Below are positions 1-46,827 of a DNA stretch of 64,000 nt, in pieces. Both the position numbers and the translations under genes were made by a program. Position 1 is the stretch's first letter. Each line of letters begins with the position of its first letter. The stretch is from the NCBI RefSeq assembly GCF_019097595.1, contig NC_080719.1, positions 16,575,501 to 16,639,500 of the forward strand, given 5' to 3'. The stretch is from Hemibagrus wyckioides (lineage: Eukaryota; Chordata; Actinopteri; Siluriformes; Bagridae). The notes under the pieces were generated by a model that was given only the letters and a program-made list of their open reading frames with translations, did not search any database and was not told where the DNA came from.

Positions 1-39
1 CTTAAGAAGAATTAACTAATTAGAAAGGCAGAGTCACTT

Positions 40-290
40 TGGATCTGGAGCCTATCCTAGGTGCAAGGTGGGAATACACCCTGCATGCAGTGTTTGACCA
101 TTACATGGCACTGGGCACACATGCATTTACTGCTAGAAGCAATTCAGAGTAGCCAAGCCATCTACATGAATGTAATATGGAAATGGGAGGAAAGCAGAGA
201 AATCGCGTAGATTTTGTGAAAACATGCACGGATCGAACCGTGGACCCTGAAGCTGTGAGGTTGCATTACTACCCACTGCACTACTTAACA
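40..290 (-). mobile_element. degenerate tRNA-derived SINE
   Basis: Read on the minus strand, this stretch resembles the head of a common fish SINE: a tRNA-like A-box region followed by a B box (GGTTCGATCC, plus positions near 231-240), then the usual 'aacatgc ... ggaggaaa' body. Similar copies lie near 7935-8106 and 63200-63492, both also on the minus strand. It sits in the intron or flank upstream of the first hmg20b exon visible here. Boundaries are approximate and no target-site duplication was resolved. Confidence 0.45.
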
Positions 291-379
291 TGTTGTTTAG
301 CCTTACTCTTAAGCTAGTGCTGACTTCCTGGTTATGTGTCCCTGAATTCTGATCTCCAGTCATAATTATTTCATCCTAG

Positions 380-3300
380 GTTCTTTAGGAACAGATGAAT
401 CTGTAATGGGGGGAGTAAAACAAGAGCAAAGCGATGGTCCTGGATCAAAAGGTTTTCATCATTCAGACTCAACACAGGAAGAGGTAAGAATTGTAACAAG
501 TTAAACTTTTATGGATTGTCATTACTATTATGTTTGAAATATTTAAATTTACCTGCTTCACAAATGCAACTTGTCCAGAACAATAATTCACTCAATGCTC
601 AGCCTGTGAAGAAGCGTGGCTGGCCCAAAGGAAAAAAGCGAAAGAAGGTCTTACCCAATGGTCCCAAGGCTCCAGTGACTGGCTATGTGCGCTTCCTGAA
701 TGAAAGACGAGAACATATCCGTGCATTGCACCCTGACCTCCCTTTCCCTGAGATTACCAAGAGACTCGGGGCCGAGTGGAGCCGCCTAGCTCCCCATGAC
801 AAACAGGTAATTTCCCACACATCTCACACATTTGTGAGGCTATTACCAGGTTAAGTATTATGTACTTGCATAATCCTGTGAGTGCATATTAAATTCTATT
901 TGCTTGCAGCGTTACCTGGATGAAGCGGAGCGGGAAAAAGTGCAGTATGCAAGGGAACTGAAGGAGTACCAGAAAAGCGAAGCCTACCAGATCACCAGTG
1001 CCAAGATCCAAGACAAAAGAATTAAGAAAGGTCAGAATAATTTATTAGTAATCAATGCGTTATTTGCTGCATGGAGCAATTTATAATTGTGTGCAATATT
1101 CATTGATGATTTTACTTGTAATTTAGAAACTATATGATCATGGGTTGTGAATCTTTACAGAACTCATAGATCTTCGTTCTGTATTGAAACTGAATGCAAA
1201 AATGTTTTTCCTTTTTTTTTTTCTTTTTTTTTTTTTTTAGAGGAGTTAACATCTGTTATTATAAATGCCAATAGTTCAGGATCAGCAGCTCTTAAGGTAT
1301 GTTTTAAAGGCTGGAATGCAACAAGCTATGTTCAGATTTTTCTTTTTATTTATTCTTCAGTATGTAAATGACTTATACGTTATATATCATTTACTGCATT
1401 CTGTTCTACAGACTTCAGATCTCTCTAGCAGATTCGACGTGCCCATTTTTACAGAAGAGTTCCTCGATCAGAACAAAGGTACAAGCATCATTATATAATG
1501 CAGAAAAACTTGCTACTGGATGGAAGTAGTTCTTTTTACAGAATGTTTTATTTTACCCCACAGCACGGGAGGCTGAGCTTCGACGGCTGCGTAAGGCCAA
1601 CGTGGAGTTTGAGGAGCAGAACACCATTCTGCAAAAGCACATAGCTGAGATGTTTAGTGCCAAAGAGCGTCTGGAGGCCGAGCTTGGTCAGGATGAGCTG
1701 CGCACACAGGCTCTGCACCGCCGCCTGCAGGCCATCAAACAGACGCTGGTCACCAGCCTGGCTACTGTGCCCCTGCCAGGTCAGTGATTGTGTTTGTTTT
1801 GAAACCGTTCAGCATTACACTACTGAGATCGAGTCTCCAACATCCAAAACCTTGTGTATGTTGCTATACTAATGAGCAGATGACCAGAAATTACAGTGGT
1901 CTGGAAATATTTCATGATTAATGATAGCAGATCATACTGTCTTATGTCAAAACACCTTATGGTATCTGTCTGGTAAGCAGAGAGCATCTGGTCGGCCAGC
2001 CCGAGCGTGCAGAGAGGTATCAACGAGCGCAATCAATAAAAATGAATACTTGGAAGGTTCCATTGACTGTGTGCAACGAGACAGCACTTCAGTTTTGTGA
2101 GCACTGGGACATGTCTTCTTCCTTCCCCTCACTCACCAGAGTTAACACTTTGCTTGTAACTCGGGTGCAATTAACAGCGCCTTGTGCTTATGTTCCCATT
2201 TTCAACATAAAACTCTTCATGAGGCATTCACAAAAGCAGCAGACATAAATGGAGATAAAATATTACTTAATTCTGATTTGGCAAAATTGCAAGCACAGGA
2301 TTCTTCTTTTAAACTACTACCAGTGAAAACACTTATGTAAATACTCTCTTTGACACTCATGGACGTGAATCGAAGAGGGCTTTGGCTGAATGCATGTTGT
2401 GATGATGCCACATGATTTGTCTAAAGAGTTATATAAGAATAAGCACCTCGGGATATCTGTGTGTTGTTTTGATAACACACTCATCCTTATTGGTAATGGA
2501 AGCAGACATCAGGAGATTTAGTTGTAATGTGTTGTGTTATAATGGTGTGACTTAATTGATTCCTTTGTAAGATTGGTCTCTTATTCACAGGCACAGGTGA
2601 GACTCCCTCGTTTGGAACTCTGGACACTTACCTGAGTCGTTTGAGCGGTGCCTTGGAAAGCAGTCCTCACGAGCACCGCGCTCTGCTGATCAAGCTCCAA
2701 GAGCTGCTGGCTCACTTAGACAGGTAATGATGCAGTTTTTAGTTTTATTCCACTTTTTGGATTTTAACTAAAAGAGTGGTGTCAGAAATACTAACAAAAA
2801 TACTGTATTTCATTTGAAATATGGAGTTGCGTTCCCAAATGAAGTACTACACACGGACACTATGCACTGTGTACTTTACCATTTAGAAAGGTAGTAGCAT
2901 TTCAATTGGAGCACTAATGTTTTTTAACTAACTGAAGTATAAGCCAGTCGAAGCAAATGACATGTGATGCTGATAGCTTTAGCTTTTATGCCTAATATGA
3001 CCTTAGCCACCATCAGACAGAGGCGACATAAAACTGTGACCACTGAGTGCATGAAGTGTCCAGCATTCTGCATGTCATTTTTTTTGTTTGTTTGTTTGTT
3101 TTTTTAGATGAATCAGTGAATTCTTGGAATTTTCACTGTGAACACACTATTCATACTAAAAACTGCCATAGAATAGTGCATAAATATGTTATTCATAACA
3201 CTGGCAGTAAAGGTTTTTACTGTAATAGGTGGAAAATTAAAAAGACTATTTTGTTTTTTGATTATTGTTATTACACCTTTACTTGCTGTGATGCTATTAA

Positions 3301-3780
3301 TAGAAGCCTTTATTATTATCGCCACACACATTGCAGCACAGTGGAATTCTTTTCTTCACATTTCCCAGCTGAGGAGGTTGGGGTCAGGGCATGGGGCAGC
3401 TATGATAAAGCGCCCCTGGAGCAGAGAGGGTTAAGTGCCTTGCTCAATTGCCCAATAGTGACATCTTGGCAATGCTGGGCCTTGAACCCCTTGAACTAAC
3501 CTTTCGATCAACAACCCAGAGCCTTAACGACTTAAGCTACCACTGCCCCATAAAGCACAGCCCTGATGGGACTTCAACCCACAATTGAAACCATTGCCTT
3601 ATCTATTAATGGTGGCATATAGCTCATTAAATTTTAATTAACCTCACAACCCTACTTTTTTGAAAAGCTATATAACATCCAAATCAACATCCATCTTGTT
3701 CTGAGAAAACAGTACTTGACACTACATATCAGTAACCATGATATTCGTTCTCATTTCTGTCTTTCAGTGAGAAACTTTGA
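380..3780 (+). CDS. hmg20b: HMG20B (BRAF35), HMG-box subunit of the LSD1/CoREST complex, 5'-partial
   Basis: The exons are 380-483, 579-806, 910-1030, 1241-1296, 1412-1478, 1564-1779, 2591-2723 and 3768-3780; all junctions are GT-AG with consistent phase. They encode about 312 residues against about 317 in human HMG20B, so only the N-terminal start is missing to the left. A basic stretch ([13 protein letters not shown]) precedes one HMG box ([18 protein letters not shown] through EYQKSEAYQ). A conserved [15 protein letters not shown] segment and a coiled coil (exon 6) follow. The last exon adds only four residues plus stop. The [18 protein letters not shown] spelling favours HMG20B over HMG20A. 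By family knowledge it binds DNA non-specifically in the nucleus and works with KDM1A/RCOR1 to repress neuronal genes. The start of exon 2 at 579 is chosen over an alternative AG at about 602. Confidence 0.93.
3318..3552 (-). mobile_element. tRNA-derived SINE in the last hmg20b intron
   Basis: On the minus strand this reads as a tRNA-like head with a perfect Pol III B box (GGTTCAAGGCC; plus positions 3478-3488). After it come 'attgagcaaggcacttaaccctc' -type body sequence and an A/T-rich simple tail. A second member of the same family is at about 48995-49200 in the opposite orientation. It lies between the last two hmg20b coding exons and does not touch splice sites. Confidence 0.7.
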
Positions 3781-4450
3781 AAAATATGTGCAGCTGTGCT
3801 GCATCTGGAATTGAGGTGTTGACTTAAGCATCTCACAGCACCATGAAGACAGGATTACCCAGACACCTGAAGGAAAATCTCTGCTTTTCATGGTGTGCAG
3901 TAGTGCCTGAACGTCTAGATGTAGTTGGCTCTTTAGGCGCTATTGACATGCACGTTCTTTAGAATGTTTTTAATTTTTTTAATCGCTGAAGAATGTTTTT
4001 GTTTGTTTGTTTGTTTTGTGCATTGTTTCTTACCTTAATCCTTTCCTATATTGTTCTCTTTAGTCTTCATTGCTATGTCGGTTTTATAACAATTATCCAT
4101 TTGTCATTCCAGAAGCATAAATCATTTTCCACTAATCGATTGCTCATATGTAATATGTAATGCATTGCGGTATTTCGGGCAGATTATTATTGTGAAACTT
4201 TTCCTGAATGTAGATTTTACATTTTACACTGATTTATAATAATTGTGTATTTGAAAAGAAAAATATTGAGATAGGTACTGAAATGCTGAATCAGGGAATG
4301 TTTTGATTAAATTAAACTCCTCTTGTTTTTAAATGTTTACTCTGTAAACAGTTTTTCTGTAATGTGTTAGTGTATAATTCATCATAAGTGTATGCTGCTC
4401 CATGTTGCAGTGACCTATAATGCAATAAAATGGGGATACAGTATTGTTTT
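3781..4450 (+). other. hmg20b 3'UTR with poly(A) signal
   Basis: The stop codon is followed by AT-rich non-coding sequence without repeats. An AATAAA at 4425-4430 is followed within about 20 bases by a T/GT-rich stretch (tattgttttgtgtttttttttcc), which fits a cleavage site near 4450. This places the end of the hmg20b transcript about 2.8 kb before unc13a. Confidence 0.65.
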
Positions 4451-4607
4451 GTGTTTTTTTTTCCTTCTCTTATTATTTTAATTTGTCATCAGCTTTCTCC
4501 TTCGATTAACTGCTCCCTGGTGTTTCCAAAATAGAAGATGAAAAAAGATGAACAGAGAAATAGTTTATTCTCTTAATAACTTCTTCAAGTATATTAGGAG
4601 ATGCAGT

Positions 4608-5361
4608 GCATAGTGCATCACAGTTTGTTGCGTATGGAGCTGCATAACTGCAGACCAGTCAGGGTGCTTGTGCTGACCCCTGTGCGCCACCGAAAGCGCC
4701 AACAATGGGCACGTGAGCATCAGAACTGGACCACGGATTAATGGAAGAAGGTGGCCTGGTCTGATGAATCACATTTTCTTTTACATCACGTGGATGGCTG
4801 GGTGCGTGTGTGTCACTTACCAGAGGAATACATGGCACCAGGATGCACTATGGGAAGAAGGCAAGCCAGGTGGGGGCAGTGTCATGCTTCTGCTGAGAAA
4901 CCTTGGGTTCTGCCATCCATGTGGAAGTTACTTTGACACGTACCGCCTACCTAAACATTGTAGCAGGCCATGTACACTCTTTCTTGCAAACAGTATTCCC
5001 TGATGGCTGTGGCCTCTTTCAGCAGGATAATGTGCCGCTCCACAAAGCAAAAAATGGATCAGGAATGGCTTGATGAACACAACAATGAGTTTGAGGTGTT
5101 GATATGGCCTCCAAAGTCCCCAGATCTTAATCCAATCAAGCATCTGTGAGATGTGCTGAACAAACAAGTCCAATCCATGGAGGCTCCACCTCGCAACTTA
5201 CAGGTCTTAAAGGATCTGCTGGTAACGACTTGGTGCCAGATACCACAGCACACCTTCTAGTGGAGATCCATGCCTCGCCGGGTCAGGCTGGGTTGTGGAA
5301 GCAAATGGGGAACTAACACAATATTTGGCAGGTGGTCATAATATTATGGCTAAACAGTGTA
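4608..5361 (+). pseudogene. 5'-truncated, dead Tc1-type transposase remnant
   Basis: In broken frames the sequence encodes the C-terminal two thirds of a Tc1/mariner DDE transposase: RKRQQWAREH-like, WSDESHF (first Asp), FQQDN..PLHKA (second Asp) and PPKSPDLNPIKHL. The last motif normally ends IEHLW; here the catalytic Glu codon is AAG (Lys) and the Trp is TGA. Frameshifts separate the blocks. The right end (GGTGGTCATAATATTATGGCTAAACAGTGTA) matches the terminal repeats of the short elements near 8543, 11964, 57256 and 62169. The left two thirds of the TIR side and the N-terminal HTH region are absent. It is inactive. Confidence 0.8.
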
Positions 5362-6429
5362 TATTTTTATATAGGAGTTTTTCAGTGAGGGAAAAAACTA
5401 CCCAGCATAATATATATTGGCAAAAATCACACACGAGACATGATCCAGTCCTTTCTATTTTCTCTGTTTTCCTCTTTCTACAACACCTAGTTATTATAAC
5501 ACTCAAATCCTGAGCACTCTGCTGCTTGACCATTGATAAGCAGAGGTCTAATCAACCCTAAAATAATTGCTCTACAAACCCTTCATTTTCGGAATAAATT
5601 GTCTCTATGCAGTAAACTTGTCTTATTTTAAGATATCCTGTCCAGCAGATGGTGGTATTGACTACATTATAGCGCCAAAAGTTACAAGAAAATTGCTTTT
5701 CGGACTCTGAAAAACTTTCAGAATATTTTCTAATATTAACCTTGGTTTCAAATTTTTTTCCTGGTCTTTTATTTTGTATAATACGTATGTTTAGGCAAGA
5801 TCTTGCCAAATGAATTGTTGTTTTGAGGATTCTACACTGACTTGCCTGTTTAATAGGTATACTGGACCATTGCAGGGGAACCATATAGATGCAATTTGTA
5901 TATACAATTACATCTGTTGCTCTGCTCTGTAGAACTGGTCCACCACAAACTAGATATTATTTCACTAGAATCTGAGCAATAAGCCTAATAATTAAATAGT
6001 CAGATGTTCAGGTAGTATGTTGACTGTATTTTTAAAAATTAAAGGGGTCCCTGGTTGCAAAAATTAATAATGTCCCCTTGTTTTAGTAGGCACACCTAAA
6101 TTATTGTTCCATTTTGTAAATGTATATTATAGATATATGCTATAGAGCTATAGCATTTTCCATGCACAGTTAATGTTAATTGTCCTCAAGCCCTTTATTA
6201 GATCTGACCAGAGGCTATTGATGGCTATTTTTGATTAATGTACAGTTTTCACCCCAGCAGTGACAGTATGCTGTTTAAAAAAACTCAGTAATGCCTCTGC
6301 ATTCTCTGGTCACTGTGTGGTCCTTTTTCATTGACAGATGTGGTCGAGGTGGCTAACTGAAGGGCTGCAATCAGCTATTAGGGTTGAACAATGCATCACA
6401 ATGTTTCATTGTATTGGGACAAGCTATTA
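5362..6429. other. intergenic DNA, nothing recognised
   Basis: This is AT-rich sequence between the Tc1 remnant and the microsatellite. The short reading frames in it show no codon bias, domain or splice logic. I see no gene, RNA or repeat that I can name. Confidence 0.5.
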
Positions 6430-6473
<44 letters not shown>

Positions 6474-6491
6474 CTATCTGTCTGTCCGTCC

Positions 6492-6543
<52 letters not shown>
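6430..6543. repeat. compound microsatellite (CT)n-(CTAT)n-(CTGT)n-(CT)n
   Basis: Consecutive runs of CT, TCTA/CTAT, TCTG/TCCG and CT again. It is purely simple sequence; the Ser/Leu-rich reading frames through it are artefacts. Confidence 0.95.
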
Positions 6544-6545
<2 letters not shown>

Positions 6546-6849
6546 TGTGTTCATGCCATTGTCCCCCAGCCCCAGTGCAAACATGTTTGTACAATTATGT
6601 TTTAATTCTAGAACGAAATCAACTACAGTCTTCATTATTCATACAATTTGTATCCATACAATCTTACCTCTGTTTGTGGTGCTTGATTCCTGAAATGACC
6701 TGCTTAAAGACATTTGCACTCACAAATAGTACACAAGATTCAGTTTTTAGCGTCTCCCAATACTACCGTAATTGTTTTTATGATTTCCATTTTCCACTTT
6801 TTGTTTGATTTTCTTCTTTATAAATGGACTGATTTGATGGGGTTAAGTT

Positions 6850-7248
6850 ATATGGTGATGACCGCGTCACGCCGGTTCAGCTTCTTTTTTTTTTTTTTTT
6901 GTGACGTCACGATAGTAGCTGTCCTCGTAACGGCGGTGCTGAACAAGATGGCTGTGCGGCGGGTCAAGAGAGGCTGACAAGACGAAAAATTCACCGTTTT
7001 CCCCAGCAGAATAGCGAATATATATGTAGGACTGACAATCTTGACAGTCGACAATTAAATTCTAACTACTTCCTCGTGTTATATTTGTTTCGCGAGCTCT
7101 TATTTCGATCCAAAACGAGGCGGTTACTCCAATCTCGACGGCTCCAGCAAGCTCTGATTTAACGGTCCTGTCAGCGCGAGCGTTAAATATATTTCTCTAT
7201 CTGTAAAGCACTAAAACCGCCAAGATAGATTATAAACCGCTGAAAGAG
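6850..7248 (+). promoter_or_regulatory. unc13a CpG-rich promoter and 5'UTR
   Basis: CpG dinucleotides become frequent here, against AT-rich flanks. A perfect CRE palindrome TGACGTCA lies at 6902-6909 and an AAGATGGC (YY1-type) motif at 6945-6952. CGCGTCACG and other CpG-containing motifs are nearby, and a poly-T run precedes the CRE. The region ends at the unc13a start codon at 7249. There is no clear TATA box at a useful spacing, which fits a CpG promoter. The exact start site cannot be read from sequence. Confidence 0.55.
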
Positions 7249-43092
<35,844 letters not shown>

Positions 43093-46000
43093 AGGTATTA
43101 ATGAAGAAATAGCAGATTTGCAAATTCACTGCCCACCTCCTCTTTCTGTTGAGTGTTGCACTAAAACAGACAGCTAACACACACAAACACACACATGCTC
43201 TGCAGATTATACTGGACCAATCACACAAGATAGTGATACCTAAGACACTGCCATAACCTGCTATGAGGCTTGTCTGACAAGCAAATTACAGCAGCACATA
43301 AAAAGATACAGGTACAAAACCTTGTATCTCTATAATAGTTGATGTTTGTGGTGTCCTTGATTTTCAGAAGTACATATTATATGACACAACCTCATGGTTG
43401 AAAGATGTTTAAAGAACAACATATTTATCTAGTTATTCATACATAAATATATATATATATATAAATATTCTTTCAATAATATATAAAAGAGATAATATTG
43501 TCTGCCATTATATTGAAAGATGTTTAAATGGATCCTTTTTTGGGAAAAGGTACAGAGCAGAGATATACCTGAGTGAAAGCAGGGTTGCTATATGTAGTGC
43601 CATTGATGCCTCCCGAAGCCCTAATACCCCAACTCCCTTATTTAATATCTGATAATGATGTCTGTGGAAATCTTGTCTCTAACTGCCTTGTTCATTTTTC
43701 AATCATTCCTGCACCTCCACATGGGTGTCTCAGTGTCAGGGTTTTCCTCTTTTGTTCTCAGTGAGATGTCCTTCTCCACTACTTCTGAAAGGCACACTGT
43801 TTAATGGGGCCAACGTTTTTGAAAATTATGCAAACTTTTAGATCAAGCACAAGAACATTATTATAAAAATGAAACCATAGCTTGCAGTGCAAGTAGCTTG
43901 GACCAAATACATCTCACAAAGCAACATTTCTTTGACAATTCTTTACATCCCACTGGGAATGATGTGAATCAGGAGAAAGCAATGACTTGGTGTCTGACAT
44001 TAATTTAAGCATTTGTTGTGTGTGTTTTCTCGACAGTGCTAATGTAGGCAAACAGTAAACGATATCCCTGGGAAGTTCAGAAGGTTTTTGCCATATGCCA
44101 CTACTGCTACTATTAGCCCTTAATCCCTTGACTTACTGTTAGCAATGTTGGCATGTTTGGGTTCCTTTAAACACACTGCCATTTCTCCCTCATGTCCAGT
44201 TTTTGGGGTTTTATATCAGTTTCTTAGTGTGTGAGCATGTGTGCCTTGCATGTGTGGTGTATAAAGTGAGTGCATGACTGAGAATTTATAAAGAAGGCAT
44301 TTGCGGGGCGTGGGTCAGGTGCAAATATAGTGAACATCAGATTTTAAAAAAAGGACCTTAAATGACTATGTGACTCATTTGCATTGTTTACTTTTATAAA
44401 GTAGCATCTGTTTTACGTAATTTCCCTCACAGCAGACACGTCGGCGAAGTTCAGAATAATTCCACTGCTGTTGCCATAGCAACCCTCATGGTCTTGCCTC
44501 CCATCTAAGTGTTACGAAAGCACAAAGTGTATGTAGACTCTGTGCTTGTTTAACCTGATAAATACATCCCTGCATTGATCATACCCCTTCATTTCCAGCC
44601 ATTTAGCAGTTAGTGCTGGGAATGTAGCTATTTCAGCCCCTAATGTTCTGAAGTGTTTCAGAGTGGAGGTCAGAGATAATGACTGGTTAAAGCTTTGGAG
44701 GAGTGTGCGGTTTATCTTCGAGTGGAACAAGATCTGGTGAGTTGCTGCTTGAGCTTCAAAATTAGCCAACCAACATTAAAATATCTCTTATTTGTGTCTA
44801 GATATCCGGCACAACAAACAATAGCTATGACTGAAATGGCCTAGTTTTAATTGCGAGTGTGGGAAAGTGGGAAAATCACCACATGAAACGTACTTTCATG
44901 TACTAAATTTAAAACAAAAAACTGAAGTTATGACTTTTTTGAAGGTTTGTAACTTTTACAGCCTGATGTATGCCGAGAAAGGAGGCACCAGAATGTCCTG
45001 CAATTTATATTTAACTGAAAGGCTGATAGCATTTCTGGTACCCTCAGCACTACATAGGGAGGTAACTGGTGCTTAGTATATAACATACAGTGCAAAAATT
45101 GCTATTTGAATCAGCTATTGCCAAAACTAAAAGCCAAGCAGACATTTCAGACAAGTATTTCAAATATTTGTTAAAATCTGACCAAAAATGCATAATAACG
45201 CAAAGGCTATGTAGTTCACTATATGTGCAGTAGGAAGCCACCCATTCGGGGTTCACCTTACAGCTAGGTTTTGTAAGCTGTAGAGCTTGCTGGTTCCTCT
45301 GATCTTTAGCTATTCTGTTTTTACACTTCTTATCTCTATGACACCTTACAAATGTGTATCATGTTAGGAATCTAAGCTAAGGTCCATGATGTATTAGATC
45401 ATTTAATAGGAAGCATGCTGGCTTTAGGTAGACTAGGTTATATTAAATTAAGAGCTCTGCAGCTAAACCATGTCATCATATCTAGTTAAGAGATATGAAG
45501 CCTGACCTGGAATTTTGAACACCAAGACAGCAGTATCCTAAATCTGTGCTTGCGTCAGTGTGAGAATATGAGACATCTGACTTATTCCCAGCTGTGGCTT
45601 TAATAATCAAATGAGACTTTCCCTAATACAACTGTGGCTTGTTTTGTTTTGACCGGTTTGCCTCGTTTAACATGTCTCTGGAGGAAACGTCTAGAAAGCA
45701 CTGCCAATCGGACAAAATCCAAGCCAATTCGGAAATCTGGTACATTTATAAATTAGTTATTTTACGCCAATTCCCCAAAATGATCTTTTACAACTAAGGG
45801 TTTTTTTCAAGTGTCAAATTATTAGACTTAGTCTTAGATTTAGGTAATATTTTTTTATGGTTTACATTATGGATTATTCATACAAACAATGATGTCACTG
45901 TTTGTTTATCTGAATTAGGTTACAGTAGAGGTGTACAGTAAGTTACAGACAAATGTTTTTCTGATTCTTTTGAATCAAGACTGTTTTAAGGTAGAAACAT

Positions 46001-46570
46001 TTGCAGAATGCAGGACAACTGAATGAGATGTTGTGAGAGAATGTGACGTTGTGTGAGAGACACCAAAGTGACTGTCAATAAGAAGTAGAAGCATAAACAG
46101 AGCATGTAAACAACGCACACAGAGATCACGCTTTCATGCTCACTATCTCTCTCTCTCTCTCTCTCATACACACAAACACACACACAGTGCACTGATGTCT
46201 GACCTCACCCAAACCATGACTCCAAGTCTGTAGATAGGAAGCAGTGCATGTTGGAAAAGATCTCTCTTTGTGCCAGCATGTGTCTTTGATGTGATTTTCC
46301 AAAATGTTGTCTTTTTGTTATTTATTTTGATATTTGGTATTATTTTCTATTTTTGGAAGGCTTGTGAATATATAAATATGTATTACTGATGTGTAGTGAT
46401 ACAGAGTACTAGCATGAGAGACTTTTTTTTATACACAGATGTTTATAATTTCTGTTTTTCTAACTATTATTGTTCTTATTGGGGAAGAAAGTGAAACTAA
46501 TAGCATTTTTGCTGTGTTTCTACTTAATAAATGGTCATAAATATATGAAATAAATGGTTATAAATAAAAG
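43093..46570 (+). other. probable long unc13a 3'UTR
   Basis: The 3.4 kb after the unc13a stop lack recognisable mobile elements, unlike most other non-coding stretches here. They end in a cluster of three AATAAA-type signals at about 46526-46570, just before an ATT array. Mammalian UNC13A also has a long 3'UTR. The assignment is inference. Confidence 0.45.
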
Positions 46571-46581
46571 AATTGGCTTCA

Positions 46582-46582
<1 letters not shown>

Positions 46583-46648
<66 letters not shown>
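46583..46648. repeat. (ATT)22 trinucleotide array
   Basis: Pure ATT repeat between the convergent 3' ends of unc13a and the myosin gene. Confidence 0.95.
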
Positions 46649-46649
<1 letters not shown>

Positions 46650-46827
46650 CATGATTCGTGATCATCAGCACACACAATAATATGATAATACTAAAATCAA
46701 TAAATAATCAATAAATAAACAAAAATCAATTCCCCTAAATATTCCTGAAATATAAACCCTGGAGGAGCGAGACATGAATATGGTTTGGGGGTTTCAGTGA
46801 AGTGCACTTGTCTGAGATATCTTTCCC

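Noticed and set aside
230..245. tRNA gene suggested by a B-box-like motif
   Set aside because: No cloverleaf can be formed; the motif fits a degenerate tRNA-derived SINE.
4713..5003. 96-codon open frame as a host gene
   Set aside because: It is a piece of a frameshifted Tc1 transposase with a lost catalytic Glu further on.
6338..6808. 156-codon Ser/Leu-rich open frame
   Set aside because: It runs through the compound CT/CTAT microsatellite and has no family resemblance.
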